Below, in pieces: positions 16,349-25,243 of a stretch of DNA of 64,000 nt (positions are counted from its first letter, which is position 1; each line of letters opens with the position of its first letter). This stretch comes from Aromatoleum bremense (GTDB taxonomy: Bacteria > Pseudomonadota > Gammaproteobacteria > Burkholderiales > Rhodocyclaceae): the NCBI RefSeq assembly GCF_017894365.1, contig NZ_CP059467.1, positions 496,001 to 560,000 of the forward strand, read 5' to 3'. The position numbers were made by a program, and so were the translations under genes. Below the pieces are notes generated by a model, which saw only the letters and a list, made by a program, of their open reading frames with translations, was not told where the DNA came from and did not search any database.

Positions 16349-17778
16349 TGTCTGGCACTCCTTTGTTCGTTGGAGGCGTTGAAATACGCCGGATTGGCGA
16401 TTGCGATCTCGCCGAAGGCTTCGAGGCCGAACGCGATCCAGGCGCGGATCTGCTCGCAGTACTCGAAAGTCGGCAGGAACGGATCGCCGTAGCGGGAATA
16501 CGATTCGTGGTAGCAGCCGCCGGCGCACAGGCTTCGTGCCGGGCACGTCCGGCACGCGGCGTGCGGGTTCTGCGCGGCACTGACGAAGTCGGACAGCGAC
16601 TCGCGTGCGATGCCGCTCGTCACATCGCCGAAACCCGAGAGGTCGGAGTCGGAGCCGGTGAAGCGGTGGCACAGCGAGATCTTGCCGGTCGTGCCGACCG
16701 CGAGCAGGCCGACGCCGGCGCCGCACGGCAGCACCTTGCGCGTGCCCATCCACAGGTCGGTCATCAGCTGGTGCATGTTGCCGAAACCGTGACGCCGGCC
16801 GCGCTTGGCCTCGCCGACGTATTCGCGGCCGAGCGCCTGCATCGCCGCGAACACTTCGTCGAGTTCCTGCGGCGACAGCCCGACCGGGGAATCCGGCCCC
16901 GCGGTCGCCGGCGCGAAGCCGACCTCGAAGAAGCCGAGCTCGTCGTGCAGGTGCCGGTAAATGCCGGCGACATCGATATTGCCCGAGGCGAGCGTCACGC
17001 GGGCGCCGACCGGGCGCGACTTGTAGCGTTCGAGCAGGCGCTGCACGCGCATCGCGACCGTCTTGTAGGTGCCGCCGCCGGCAATCGTGCGGCGGTGACG
17101 GTCGTGCTGCGCTTCGCCGCCGTCGATGCTGACGGTGATGCCGAAGCGATGCGCATCGAGGAAATCGATGACGTCGTCGGTGAGCAGCGTCGCGTTGGTC
17201 GTCAACGAAAACTCGACGTCCTTGCCGGCGGCCGCGGCCTTCTCCTCGGCGTATTCGACGAGGTCGCGGATCACCGCGATGCGCGTCAGCGGCTCGCCGC
17301 CGAAGAACACCACCGCGACACGCTCGTTCTCGCTCGCTTCGGCGAGCAGCAGGTCGATCGAGCGCGTGCCGGTCTGGTAGTCCATCACCGACGAGTTCTT
17401 CGGCGAAGTCAGGTCCTCGCGGTAGCAGTAGCTGCAGCCGAGGTTGCAGCCGGTCGTCAGCGTCAGCACGAGCGTCTTCAGCGGCGAGCGCTCGACCAGC
17501 CGCGGCGGGATCTCGTAGTGCTTCGGCTGCGGCGCGACGATCCCCAGCTCGATGAAGTCGCTGAGACTGTCGCACAGCTCGCCCGGCGAATAGCGCCCGT
17601 CAAAGCGCGCCTGGATGTCCTCGGCGGCGACTGCGGGCGTCGACTCGAACAGTCCGAGCAGGTCGGTCGCGGCCGGATCGAGCTCGAAGATCGACGTCGT
17701 CGGCACGTGCAGCAGGACATGCCGGCCGCCGGAGCGGATCGAACGATAGTTGTGCGCCTGCACCTGTAATGTCGTCAC
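16345..17778 (-). CDS. qhpD: QhpD: radical SAM enzyme forming Cys-Asp/Glu thioether bridges
   Basis: A 477-residue cytoplasmic radical SAM/SPASM-type maturase. The SAM cluster motif C-x3-C-x2-C is CNLGCSYC (Cys111, 115, 118), followed by the glycine-rich FFGGEPL. The C-terminal auxiliary cluster region has [14 protein letters not shown] and another Cys about 18 residues on. An N-terminal domain of about 100 residues resembles a peptide-recognition (RRE-like) region. It makes the intrapeptide thioethers in QhpC. It starts 12 bp after qhpA. Confidence 0.95.
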   Translation of the reverse strand: MTTLQVQAHNYRSIRSGGRHVLLHVPTTSIFELDPAATDLLGLFESTPAVAAEDIQARFDGRYSPGELCDSLSDFIELGIVAPQPKHYEIPPRLVERSPLKTLVLTLTTGCNLGCSYCYREDLTSPKNSSVMDYQTGTRSIDLLLAEASENERVAVVFFGGEPLTRIAVIRDLVEYAEEKAAAAGKDVEFSLTTNATLLTDDVIDFLDAHRFGITVSIDGGEAQHDRHRRTIAGGGTYKTVAMRVQRLLERYKSRPVGARVTLASGNIDVAGIYRHLHDELGFFEVGFAPATAGPDSPVGLSPQELDEVFAAMQALGREYVGEAKRGRRHGFGNMHQLMTDLWMGTRKVLPCGAGVGLLAVGTTGKISLCHRFTGSDSDLSGFGDVTSGIARESLSDFVSAAQNPHAACRTCPARSLCAGGCYHESYSRYGDPFLPTFEYCEQIRAWIAFGLEAFGEIAIANPAYFNASNEQRSARQ

Positions 17779-17790
17779 GGGATGTCTCCT

Positions 17791-19422
17791 TCAGCGCAGC
17801 GGTGTCGGGTTCCAGCGCTGCGCGACCACCATCAGCTGGCCCTTGCCGTTCAGCGTCTGGTCGCCGTCGGCAACCGTCGCGATGACGTGCAGGTTGCCGA
17901 CGTTGTTCATGCCGCCGCGCAATGGATTGGGCCCGGCAAAGGACGGCACGAACTGGCCGTGCGGCGCCATGTGCCCGGCGTAGCGCGCGTCCTCGTCATG
18001 GCGCGCCCGGTCGTCGAACGGCTCGGTCGACCACGTCGCGGGGACGCTGCCGAGGCGGATGTCGTCGTCGGTGCCCGGTTTGCCGTCCGCACCGTTGAGG
18101 AAGGCGATGGCATCGAACTGCGCGCTCATCGGTGCGACGGTGCCGCCGCCGAGCCGCGCGACCGCGAACGCGGGCTCGACGCGCACTGCGTCGAAGCGAT
18201 TGAACACCGCCACGGTCTGGGCCGACTCGCGGCCGCCGACGACAACCTTGCGCACCCCTTCCGGCGCATCGGCCGCGACGCGGACGCGCACTTTCAGCCC
18301 GCCGGGCGATGTGCCGAGCCATTCGACGACTTCGATGCCGGGGCCGAAGTCGACTTTCGCGTCGAGCGCGACGCCGGCGAGCGTCAGGTCCGCCGTCGCC
18401 CCACTGCGCAGCATCCGCGGCGTGACCGAGACCAGCTCGTTCTTCACCGCGTCGTCGGCGCGCACCGCTTCGAAGCGGGCCCCGATCTCGTCGGCGCCCT
18501 TGAGGAACCAGCGTCCCGACATGTGCGAACCGTCCGGGCTCAGTGCGAAGATCGAGCGCGTGTCCTCGTTGCCGAGCTTCGCCGAGCCGCGCCATTCATA
18601 GCCGGTGTAGACGATCGCGTCGCCCTGCCCGCGCACCGTGTTGCCGGCGCCAAAGCGCAGCTCGTAGCTGACTTCGTAGCGATCCGGCCCGGCTGCACGC
18701 GCCGTCATCGTGCCGGTGTACGCCCCCCAGCCCGGACGCTCGCCGGCGACGACCCAGCTCCCCGTCGCGGGGCGGTGCTTCGCGCTGCGCCATTCGCGCC
18801 AGGCCGGCGTGTCCTTCGGATACAGCGCCGCCAGCCGCACCGGCAACTGGTCGCGGGCGATCTCCCACCAGTTGCGGTCGCGGCCCATCGCCGAATATTC
18901 CGCGCTCGGGAACTGGCCCAGGTGAGTGTGCATCAGCTTGCGCCATTCGCCCTCGTCGCGCCGCTGCAGCGCGACGCGTCCATAGCTGTGGCAGCGTCCG
19001 CACATCTGCGCGAGCTCCTCGTCGGGCGCCGTGTCCTGCATGTTCGGCCGGCGCTCGGTGAGGGGACGGTAGGGTGTACTCTCCGACGGCGCGAGGCCCT
19101 GCCGGTCGGCGAGGTACTTGACGATCGTCTGCCGTTCGCCGGGCGTCAGCTCGACCTTGTGCCAGATGCCCATGCGCACGACCGTCATATCCCAGCCTTC
19201 CGGGCTCTTGCGCATCTCGGAGATGCGCGTCAGCTTGCCGTTGTCCAGGTGACAGGCGCCGCACTTCGCCTCGATCAGCCGCTGTGCCGCGGCGTCACCG
19301 TTCGCCGCGTGCGCCGCACCCACGAGGCCCGTTGCGACGGCCAGCACGCCGGCGATCCTTGCACCACACTGCATCGCATCGCGAATCCCGTCGCGAACCC
19401 CTTCGCGAAACGCCTCGCTCAT
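17791..19422 (-). CDS. qhpA: QhpA: dihaem alpha subunit of quinohemoprotein amine dehydrogenase
   Basis: A 543-residue periplasmic subunit that carries electrons from CTQ to a soluble acceptor. The signal peptide is about residues 1-39 (cleavage in GAAHAA). Two haem c motifs are visible: CGACH (54-58) and CGRCH (141-145). The remaining ~350 residues are beta-rich, as in the known Ig-like domains of the alpha chain. The ATG at 19422 has a GAAGG ribosome-binding site and gives a normal signal sequence; the frame is open 49 codons further upstream, which would bury the signal. It heads the qhp genes, 82 bp after the TerB-like gene. Confidence 0.93.
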   Translation of the reverse strand: MSEAFREGVRDGIRDAMQCGARIAGVLAVATGLVGAAHAANGDAAAQRLIEAKCGACHLDNGKLTRISEMRKSPEGWDMTVVRMGIWHKVELTPGERQTIVKYLADRQGLAPSESTPYRPLTERRPNMQDTAPDEELAQMCGRCHSYGRVALQRRDEGEWRKLMHTHLGQFPSAEYSAMGRDRNWWEIARDQLPVRLAALYPKDTPAWREWRSAKHRPATGSWVVAGERPGWGAYTGTMTARAAGPDRYEVSYELRFGAGNTVRGQGDAIVYTGYEWRGSAKLGNEDTRSIFALSPDGSHMSGRWFLKGADEIGARFEAVRADDAVKNELVSVTPRMLRSGATADLTLAGVALDAKVDFGPGIEVVEWLGTSPGGLKVRVRVAADAPEGVRKVVVGGRESAQTVAVFNRFDAVRVEPAFAVARLGGGTVAPMSAQFDAIAFLNGADGKPGTDDDIRLGSVPATWSTEPFDDRARHDEDARYAGHMAPHGQFVPSFAGPNPLRGGMNNVGNLHVIATVADGDQTLNGKGQLMVVAQRWNPTPLR

Positions 19423-19504
19423 TTGCGCCTTCACATCGCCCTCCGTTTCCACCCGTGTGGTTCTTCGTGTTGAGGAATGCTCATCGTTGCGCCTTTCATC
19501 CTTG

Positions 19505-19987
19505 TCAGTTTCCGCCGGCACCATCGTCGAGCAGGCCGGCGCGCGCCACCGCGGCGGCTCGCGCCGCATCCGCGGCTTCCGGCCCGATCTCGAGCTGCAT
19601 CGCGAGCCGGCTTATCAGGCGGTCCTCGAGACCGACGAGATCGCCGTCGGCATAGGCCACCTCCCATAACATCGTCAGCACCTCCTGGCGCTCGGCCGCG
19701 TCGAAGCCCGCACGCACCGCTTCGCCGAACTCCCAGTCGTCGAGCACCTCGGCGAAACGTTCGTCGGCGACGGTCACGAGCTGGCGTGCGACGTCCTCCG
19801 TCAAGCCGAAATGTTCGTGCAGCAGGCGTCCGACGGCCGCGTGTTCGCGCTCGGTGGCGCGGTGGTCGATGTACATCGCTTCGAGCAGCAGGACCGCGAC
19901 GGCAATATGGCGTCGCTCGAACGGACCGGCTTCCAGTCCTTCGGGCTGGAGCTCGCCGGACAGCAGCGCCATCAGTTTTGTCAGCAT
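19505..19987 (-). CDS. TerB-like (TerB domain) protein
   Basis: A 160-residue, acidic, all-helical protein. The repeated pattern (AVAVLLLEAMYIDHRATEREHAAVGRLL, then LTMLWEVAYADGDLVGLEDRLISRLA) with Asp and Glu at the helix ends is typical of the TerB fold, a possible divalent-metal site. It has no signal peptide. TerB domains are known from tellurite resistance but are widespread as unspecified accessory proteins; nothing else of a ter locus is here. Its place inside the amine operon suggests a link to enzyme assembly or transport, but no function can be assigned. Confidence 0.7.
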   Translation of the reverse strand: MLTKLMALLSGELQPEGLEAGPFERRHIAVAVLLLEAMYIDHRATEREHAAVGRLLHEHFGLTEDVARQLVTVADERFAEVLDDWEFGEAVRAGFDAAERQEVLTMLWEVAYADGDLVGLEDRLISRLAMQLEIGPEAADAARAAAVARAGLLDDGAGGN

Positions 19988-20021
19988 GCGGAGGTCTCCA
20001 CGGAATGTCCTGAATTCTGAA

Positions 20022-21002
20022 TTAGCGCGCCGGCACGAGCCGCTCGACACCAAGTTGTCCGGCCACGATGACGCCACCGCCGGCCGGGGCTGTCATCACC
20101 GCGGCGAGGTTCTGCCGGTCGGGCCGGATTTCCAGCTGCAGCGGGCCGCTGCCGTTGCCGCGCAGCACCACGCCCCCTGCCCCGACGACGATCACGCCGC
20201 CATCAACCGTCGCAATGCCGGCGGTCAGCGACTGCTCGGTACCGGTATCGCGCGCCTGCCAGGTGTCGCCGCCGTCCCGGCTCGTGATGACCTTGCCGCT
20301 CATGCCGAGCAGCACGACTTCGCCGCTGCTGCGCTCGAATCCGCTCCATAGCGAGCCCGAGACGCCGCTCGCGAGCTTCGTCCAGCTCGCGCCGCGATCG
20401 GTCGAGCGGAACGCGAGGCCGCTTTCGGCCGCGACGAACAGCGTGCCGGTGCGGGTCGAGAACAGCTGGTTGAGGTGCAGATCGGCATCGCGGCCGCTGC
20501 CCACCGCCATCGGCGCCCAGCTGCGGCCGCCGTCCGCGGTGCGGAACGCCACGCCGTAGGCGCCCGTCACGTAGCCCCGCTCGGCGTCGAGGAAATGCAC
20601 CGACAGCAGCACCGGGCGCTCGTCGAGCACCTCGAGCAGTTTCCAGCTCGCGCCGCCGTCATCGCTGCCGAGGATCACGCCACCGTGGCCGACCGCCCAG
20701 CCGTGCCGCTCATCGACGAAATGCACGGCCGTGAGCAGCGCACTGACCGGGCCTTCGGCCTGCTGCCAGGTATTGCCGTCGTCAGTCGAGCGCACGACCA
20801 TGCCATAGTCGCCGACCGCGACGAGCGCCTTGCCGGCGCGTGCGATGCCGGTCAGCGGCACCTTCGCCGCCAGCCTTGCCTTCATCGCCGGGACGGTCGT
20901 CGTGATGCTGTCGGGACCGGCCGGGGCGGCCGCGCAGGCGAGTGCGCCCATCGCCAAGCCGAGTGCCACGATGCCGCGCGCAAATCGGTTCGATTTTTTC
21001 AC
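20022..21002 (-). CDS. Ycf48-like periplasmic beta-propeller
   Basis: A 326-residue exported protein with repeated blades of the type STDDGNTWQ / SDDGGASWK / TADGGRSWA / SRDGGDTWQ, as in Ycf48/HCF136 photosystem II assembly factors and BNR-like propellers. The signal peptide is at about residues 5-25. A GAGGAG at 21009-21014 lies six bases before GTG 21002 but directly abuts the ATG at 21008, so GTG is the better start. In non-phototrophs such proteins often accompany RND exporters with DUF1302/DUF1329 partners, as here (RND gene ends 10 bp before). Confidence 0.8.
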   Translation of the reverse strand: MKKSNRFARGIVALGLAMGALACAAAPAGPDSITTTVPAMKARLAAKVPLTGIARAGKALVAVGDYGMVVRSTDDGNTWQQAEGPVSALLTAVHFVDERHGWAVGHGGVILGSDDGGASWKLLEVLDERPVLLSVHFLDAERGYVTGAYGVAFRTADGGRSWAPMAVGSGRDADLHLNQLFSTRTGTLFVAAESGLAFRSTDRGASWTKLASGVSGSLWSGFERSSGEVVLLGMSGKVITSRDGGDTWQARDTGTEQSLTAGIATVDGGVIVVGAGGVVLRGNGSGPLQLEIRPDRQNLAAVMTAPAGGGVIVAGQLGVERLVPAR

Positions 21003-21012
21003 GGGCATCTCC

Positions 21013-23376
21013 TCAATGAGCCATCAGCGGCGCGCGTACCGGGCCGCGGCGCGGAATCAGCATGTCGATCGTGACCGCCAGCGCCGGCAGCAGCGTGATC
21101 GCCATGATCATGTTCATCATGAACATGAAGGTCAGCAGCATCCCCATGTCGGCCTGGAACTTGAGCGCCGAGAACGACCAGGTCGCGACGCCGATCGACA
21201 GCGTCACCGCGGTGAATACCGTCGCCACGCCGATCTCGCGCAGCGCCTGCTTGAACGCCGTGACGATGTCGTCGCCATGCGCGAGGTGCATCTGCAGGCG
21301 GTTGTAGATGTAGAACGCGTAGTCGACGCCGATCCCGACCGCCAGCACCATCACCGGCAAGGTCGCCACCGTGAGCCCGATGTCGAGCTCCTTCATGAAC
21401 CAGTAGCCGAGGAAGGTCGCCAGCGTCAGCGGCACGCAGCACGCGACCATCGCGCGCCAGTCGCGATACACCGCGAACACCAGCACGAGGATCGTCGCAT
21501 ACACGTAGAGCATCATCGGCAGTTCCGAATGCTCGACGACTTCGTTCGTCGCCGCCTGCACGCCGGCGTTGCCGCTCGCCAGCCGCACGGTCACGCCGTC
21601 GAACGGCTGCATCTCGCGGAAATGCTTCACCGCGGCGACGACCTCCTTGATCGTCGAGGCCTTGTGGTCGGCGAGGTAGAGATTCACCGGCAGCAGCGTG
21701 CAGTCGGCGTTGAAGAGCCGCATGCCTTCAGGCACCTGGCGCACCGCTTCGCCAAGCGTCAGTTCCTCGCGCGGCAGCGCGGCCCATTTCGGGTTGCCCT
21801 CGTTGACCCCGGACGCGGCGAGCTTCGTCATGCTCGGCAGCGACTGCGCCGACAGCACGCCGGGCACGTTCGCGAGATACCACGTCAACCGGTCGACATA
21901 GCTCATGACGTCGTGGCGGTAGCACCCGTCCGCAGGCGATTCGACGACCACCGTCAGCAGGTCCAGACCGAGCCCGTAGCGCCCGACGACCGCTTCGACG
22001 TCCTGGTTGTAGCGCGAATCGTCGTGCAGTTCCGGTGCGCCCGGCAGCACGTGGCCGACGTGGCGGCCCTGGCTCTGCCACACCGCGATGCCCATCAGCA
22101 CCAGGCACACCAGCGTGCCGATCGCGGCGTTCCTCGGGTTCGCAATATGCACGCCGAGCGACGACATCATGCGGTTGCGCATCGCCTCGACCTTGCCTGC
22201 ACGCAGCACGAAAGCGTCGTCGAAGCGGAAATAGCTCGCGACCACCGGCAGCATGATCAGGTTCGTGACGATCTTGTAGGCGACGCCGACCGAGGCGGTG
22301 ATCGCGAGCTCGCGGATCATCGGGATCGGCACCAGCACCAGCGTCGCGAAACCGACGAAGGCGGTGATCAGCGCGAGCGTGCCGGGCACCAGCAGGCCGG
22401 TGAAGCTGCGGCTCGCGGCGGTGTAGCCGTCGGCGCCGTTGATGACTTCCTTGGCGATGTAGTTCACCTGCTGGATGCCGTGCGACACGCCGATCGCGAA
22501 CACCAGGAACGGCACCAGGATCGCGAGCGGGTCGAGGCCGAAGCCGAGCAGCGTGATCGTGCCGAACTGCCACACCACCGACACCAGCGAACAGGCGAGC
22601 GGCAGGAAAGTCAGCAGCAGCGAGCGGGTGTACCAGTAGACCGCCGCGGCAGTGAGCAGGAACGCGAGCGCGAAGAACTCGATGACGCTGGTCGCCCCTT
22701 CCGAGATGTCTCCCATCTGCTTGGCGAAGCCGATGATGCGGATGCGGATGTCGTCGTCGCTGAAGGTGTCGCGGATTTCGCGCTCGAGGCGCTCGCTGAA
22801 CTCCTGGTAATTGAGCCGTTCACCGGTCTGCGGATCGGGATCGGCCAGCTCGGCGACGACCATCGCGGACGACGAATCGTTCGCGACGAGGCTGCCGACG
22901 AAGCCGCCGACGATCGTGCGCTCGCGGATCGCCGCGATGTTGTTGGGGGTGAGCGCCTTGACGGTCACGTCGCCGCCGATCACGTCCTCGGCCCTCATGC
23001 CCTCTTCGGTGATCTGCACCGCCCGCGCGTTCGGCGTCCACAGGGACGTCACCGTGCGGCGGTCGACACCCTTCATGAAGAACACCGCCTGCGTGACGTC
23101 GTGGAGTTTCGTCAGCGCCTTCTCGTTCCAGATGTCACCGTTCTTCGCCTCGACGGTGACGATGATGCGGTTGGCGCCGAACAGCACCTCGCGGTACTGG
23201 TTGAAAGTCTGGATGTATTCGTGATCCTGCGGCAGCTGCTTGTCGAAGCCGGCACTCATCTCGAGGCGGGAAGCGAACACCGCCATCACCACGGTGAAGC
23301 CAAGCAGCGCGAGCAGGATGGTCAGGCGGTGCCGGAAGCACGCCTGCTGCAATGCACGCACCAGTGTCTCGATCAT
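21013..23376 (-). CDS. RND/MMPL superfamily exporter
   Basis: A 787-residue inner-membrane protein with the RND duplication: a helix near residue 20, a large periplasmic loop, helices about 225-400 (block LDPLAILVPFLVFAIGVSHG), a second loop, and helices about 620-775 (block LTVATLPVMVLAVGIGVDYA). It belongs to the hydrophobe/lipid exporter branch rather than the tripartite drug pumps; no periplasmic adaptor is adjacent. The neighbours (Ycf48-like, DUF1302, DUF1329) form a recurrent proteobacterial module thought to move hydrophobic compounds across the envelope. Substrate unknown. Confidence 0.88.
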   Translation of the reverse strand: MIETLVRALQQACFRHRLTILLALLGFTVVMAVFASRLEMSAGFDKQLPQDHEYIQTFNQYREVLFGANRIIVTVEAKNGDIWNEKALTKLHDVTQAVFFMKGVDRRTVTSLWTPNARAVQITEEGMRAEDVIGGDVTVKALTPNNIAAIRERTIVGGFVGSLVANDSSSAMVVAELADPDPQTGERLNYQEFSERLEREIRDTFSDDDIRIRIIGFAKQMGDISEGATSVIEFFALAFLLTAAAVYWYTRSLLLTFLPLACSLVSVVWQFGTITLLGFGLDPLAILVPFLVFAIGVSHGIQQVNYIAKEVINGADGYTAASRSFTGLLVPGTLALITAFVGFATLVLVPIPMIRELAITASVGVAYKIVTNLIMLPVVASYFRFDDAFVLRAGKVEAMRNRMMSSLGVHIANPRNAAIGTLVCLVLMGIAVWQSQGRHVGHVLPGAPELHDDSRYNQDVEAVVGRYGLGLDLLTVVVESPADGCYRHDVMSYVDRLTWYLANVPGVLSAQSLPSMTKLAASGVNEGNPKWAALPREELTLGEAVRQVPEGMRLFNADCTLLPVNLYLADHKASTIKEVVAAVKHFREMQPFDGVTVRLASGNAGVQAATNEVVEHSELPMMLYVYATILVLVFAVYRDWRAMVACCVPLTLATFLGYWFMKELDIGLTVATLPVMVLAVGIGVDYAFYIYNRLQMHLAHGDDIVTAFKQALREIGVATVFTAVTLSIGVATWSFSALKFQADMGMLLTFMFMMNMIMAITLLPALAVTIDMLIPRRGPVRAPLMAH

Positions 23377-23434
23377 GTTGGGTATCCGTCAGGCCGGCAC
23401 GGCGGAAAGGTTCCGCCGTGCCGGCGCTCTCTGG

Positions 23435-25216
23435 TCAGAACGAACGCGAAATGCTCGCGGACAGGAAGTCGCGGTCGCGCATCAGGTTGTTCGCGCCGCC
23501 GCCGGAGAAGTTGACCCACTGGATCGCACCCTTCCAGTTGTCGCGGTAGTTCGCGAACAGCGACAGCGTCAGCGCCTTGCGGCCCTCGACGAACGGCAGG
23601 CCGTTCGGGGTCGTGCCATTGACGTCGTGGTACCAGTCGATCTGCGGTGTCAGCGTGACCCCGGTGCCCCAGGCGTTCGGGTAGTTCAGCGCGGCCTCGA
23701 CGACGTAGCCCCACGAGGTCTTGTCCGGCAACGAATAGTCGGGCAGAAAGTACGGCGTCACACCGCTGCGGTCGAGGCCCGGGTAATGCGCGACCGCGGC
23801 CTCGGCGAGGATGAAGCCGTCGACCGCGCCGAGCGCCTTCGCGATGCCGCCGAGCGGGTCGTTGTGCGAGAAGGTGTAGAAGCCGGTGAGGTGGAACTGG
23901 TATTTCTCTTCCTCGACGAAACCGGGGTGGCTGCCGTTCTCGAAGCTGCTGAACTTGCCCGCGAATGGCACCGTCGGGTCGACGCCGACGCTGTCGTCGG
24001 GCCGGTACGACAATTCGGCGCCGACGGCGATGTTCATCAGCTTGGTGTTCGCCGAGATCGCGTACAGGTCCTTGTCCTCGCCGTATGCGAGGAAATAGCC
24101 CGTGACGGCGCCTTCCGGACTGCCGGTGAAGCCGAGGAACGGCAGCTTGTCGTGGTAGCGCTGGTACGTGAATGCGAACTCGGTGTCGATCTCCTCGGCG
24201 TTGTAGCGGAAATTCACGCCGTACTGGCCGCTCTTCTTCGGCTCGTCCTGGCCGAGATAGGGAACTGCCAGACCTTCGGCGATGAGATCGGCGTCGGGGA
24301 GGCCGGGATCGTCACCGCAGCGCCCGTTCGGCAGCCCTGCACAGGCTCCTACGCCGGCAAAGTCCTCGATGATGCTCGTCGGCACGTACGCGACGCGCCG
24401 CCCCTTGCCGAGCACGTCGACCGTCGAGAAGAACGTGCCGGACGGGTCGAACTTGAAGCTGTTCCAGCGCCACTGGTAGTACGCCTCGACGCCGAGCTGC
24501 TCGGTCAGATCCATCGAACCCGAGATCATCTGCGCCGGGATGAAGATTTCCTTCAGCTGCGTGCCCGGCACGTGGAATTTCTGCAGGTCGATCGCGTTGA
24601 TCTGATTGACGCCGCCGACGATGAAGATGTCCTCGCCCCACGAGATCACCTGGTTGCCGACTTTCACCTTGCCGCGACGGTCGCCGAGGCTGAACGACTT
24701 CGCGACCCACAGGTCGAGCAGCGTCGCGTCGTCGGTCGCCTCGCTCGCGACGTCGGTGCGCTGCGTGTCGTCGGCTTTCCAGTCGTGGAACCAGTTCACC
24801 CGCGCGAGCGCGCTCCAGCCACCGGGGTACTTCAGCGACAGGTCGTGCGTGCCTTTCAGCGCCGCGGAAACGATGTCCCCCTTGTCGTAGTTCAGGTTGC
24901 CATCGTCAAACTGGGTGTAGTTGAAGTCGGCGTTCGCGTAGCCCGTGCCGGCGTCGAGGTTATAGACGCGCGACAGTGCATTGTCCGTGCCGTTGTTGCA
25001 GCCGCCGCTGTCGTTGCTGATTATCGAGCAGCTCGGCGATTCGAGGCGTTTCGCGACGCCGAACGAAACCGTGCTGTCGAGGCTCCCCGACAGCCCTTCC
25101 TCGGAACCGAAGCGGAACGCATGGCTTTCCGGCGCCCAGCAGGCCGCCGCTACCGACACGGCCAGGATCGACGGCGCGAACACGCCCCGACGATGCGAAA
25201 TCGTCTTTGTTTTCAT
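23435..25216 (-). CDS. DUF1302 outer-membrane protein
   Basis: A 593-residue protein with a GGGAGAA ribosome-binding site, a signal peptide (about residues 1-31) and alternating beta-strand character to a C-terminal Phe (SISRSF), typical of an outer-membrane barrel. It matches the DUF1302 family (GLSGSLDSTVSFGVAKR near the mature N-terminus; VGNQVISWGEDIFIVGGVNQINAIDL). DUF1302 and DUF1329 proteins almost always occur together. It probably forms a channel or receptor for hydrophobic molecules; substrate unknown. Confidence 0.88.
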   Translation of the reverse strand: MKTKTISHRRGVFAPSILAVSVAAACWAPESHAFRFGSEEGLSGSLDSTVSFGVAKRLESPSCSIISNDSGGCNNGTDNALSRVYNLDAGTGYANADFNYTQFDDGNLNYDKGDIVSAALKGTHDLSLKYPGGWSALARVNWFHDWKADDTQRTDVASEATDDATLLDLWVAKSFSLGDRRGKVKVGNQVISWGEDIFIVGGVNQINAIDLQKFHVPGTQLKEIFIPAQMISGSMDLTEQLGVEAYYQWRWNSFKFDPSGTFFSTVDVLGKGRRVAYVPTSIIEDFAGVGACAGLPNGRCGDDPGLPDADLIAEGLAVPYLGQDEPKKSGQYGVNFRYNAEEIDTEFAFTYQRYHDKLPFLGFTGSPEGAVTGYFLAYGEDKDLYAISANTKLMNIAVGAELSYRPDDSVGVDPTVPFAGKFSSFENGSHPGFVEEEKYQFHLTGFYTFSHNDPLGGIAKALGAVDGFILAEAAVAHYPGLDRSGVTPYFLPDYSLPDKTSWGYVVEAALNYPNAWGTGVTLTPQIDWYHDVNGTTPNGLPFVEGRKALTLSLFANYRDNWKGAIQWVNFSGGGANNLMRDRDFLSASISRSF

Positions 25217-25243
25217 TGATTTTCTCCCTTGAGTGGGCGGCGG

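Noticed and set aside
19505..19987. Tellurite resistance locus
   Set aside because: Only one TerB-like gene, with no terA, terC, terD or terZ nearby.
20830..23514. 894-codon plus-strand ORF opposite the RND exporter
   Set aside because: His/Arg/Asp-rich shadow translation without domains; the minus strand encodes a full RND protein.
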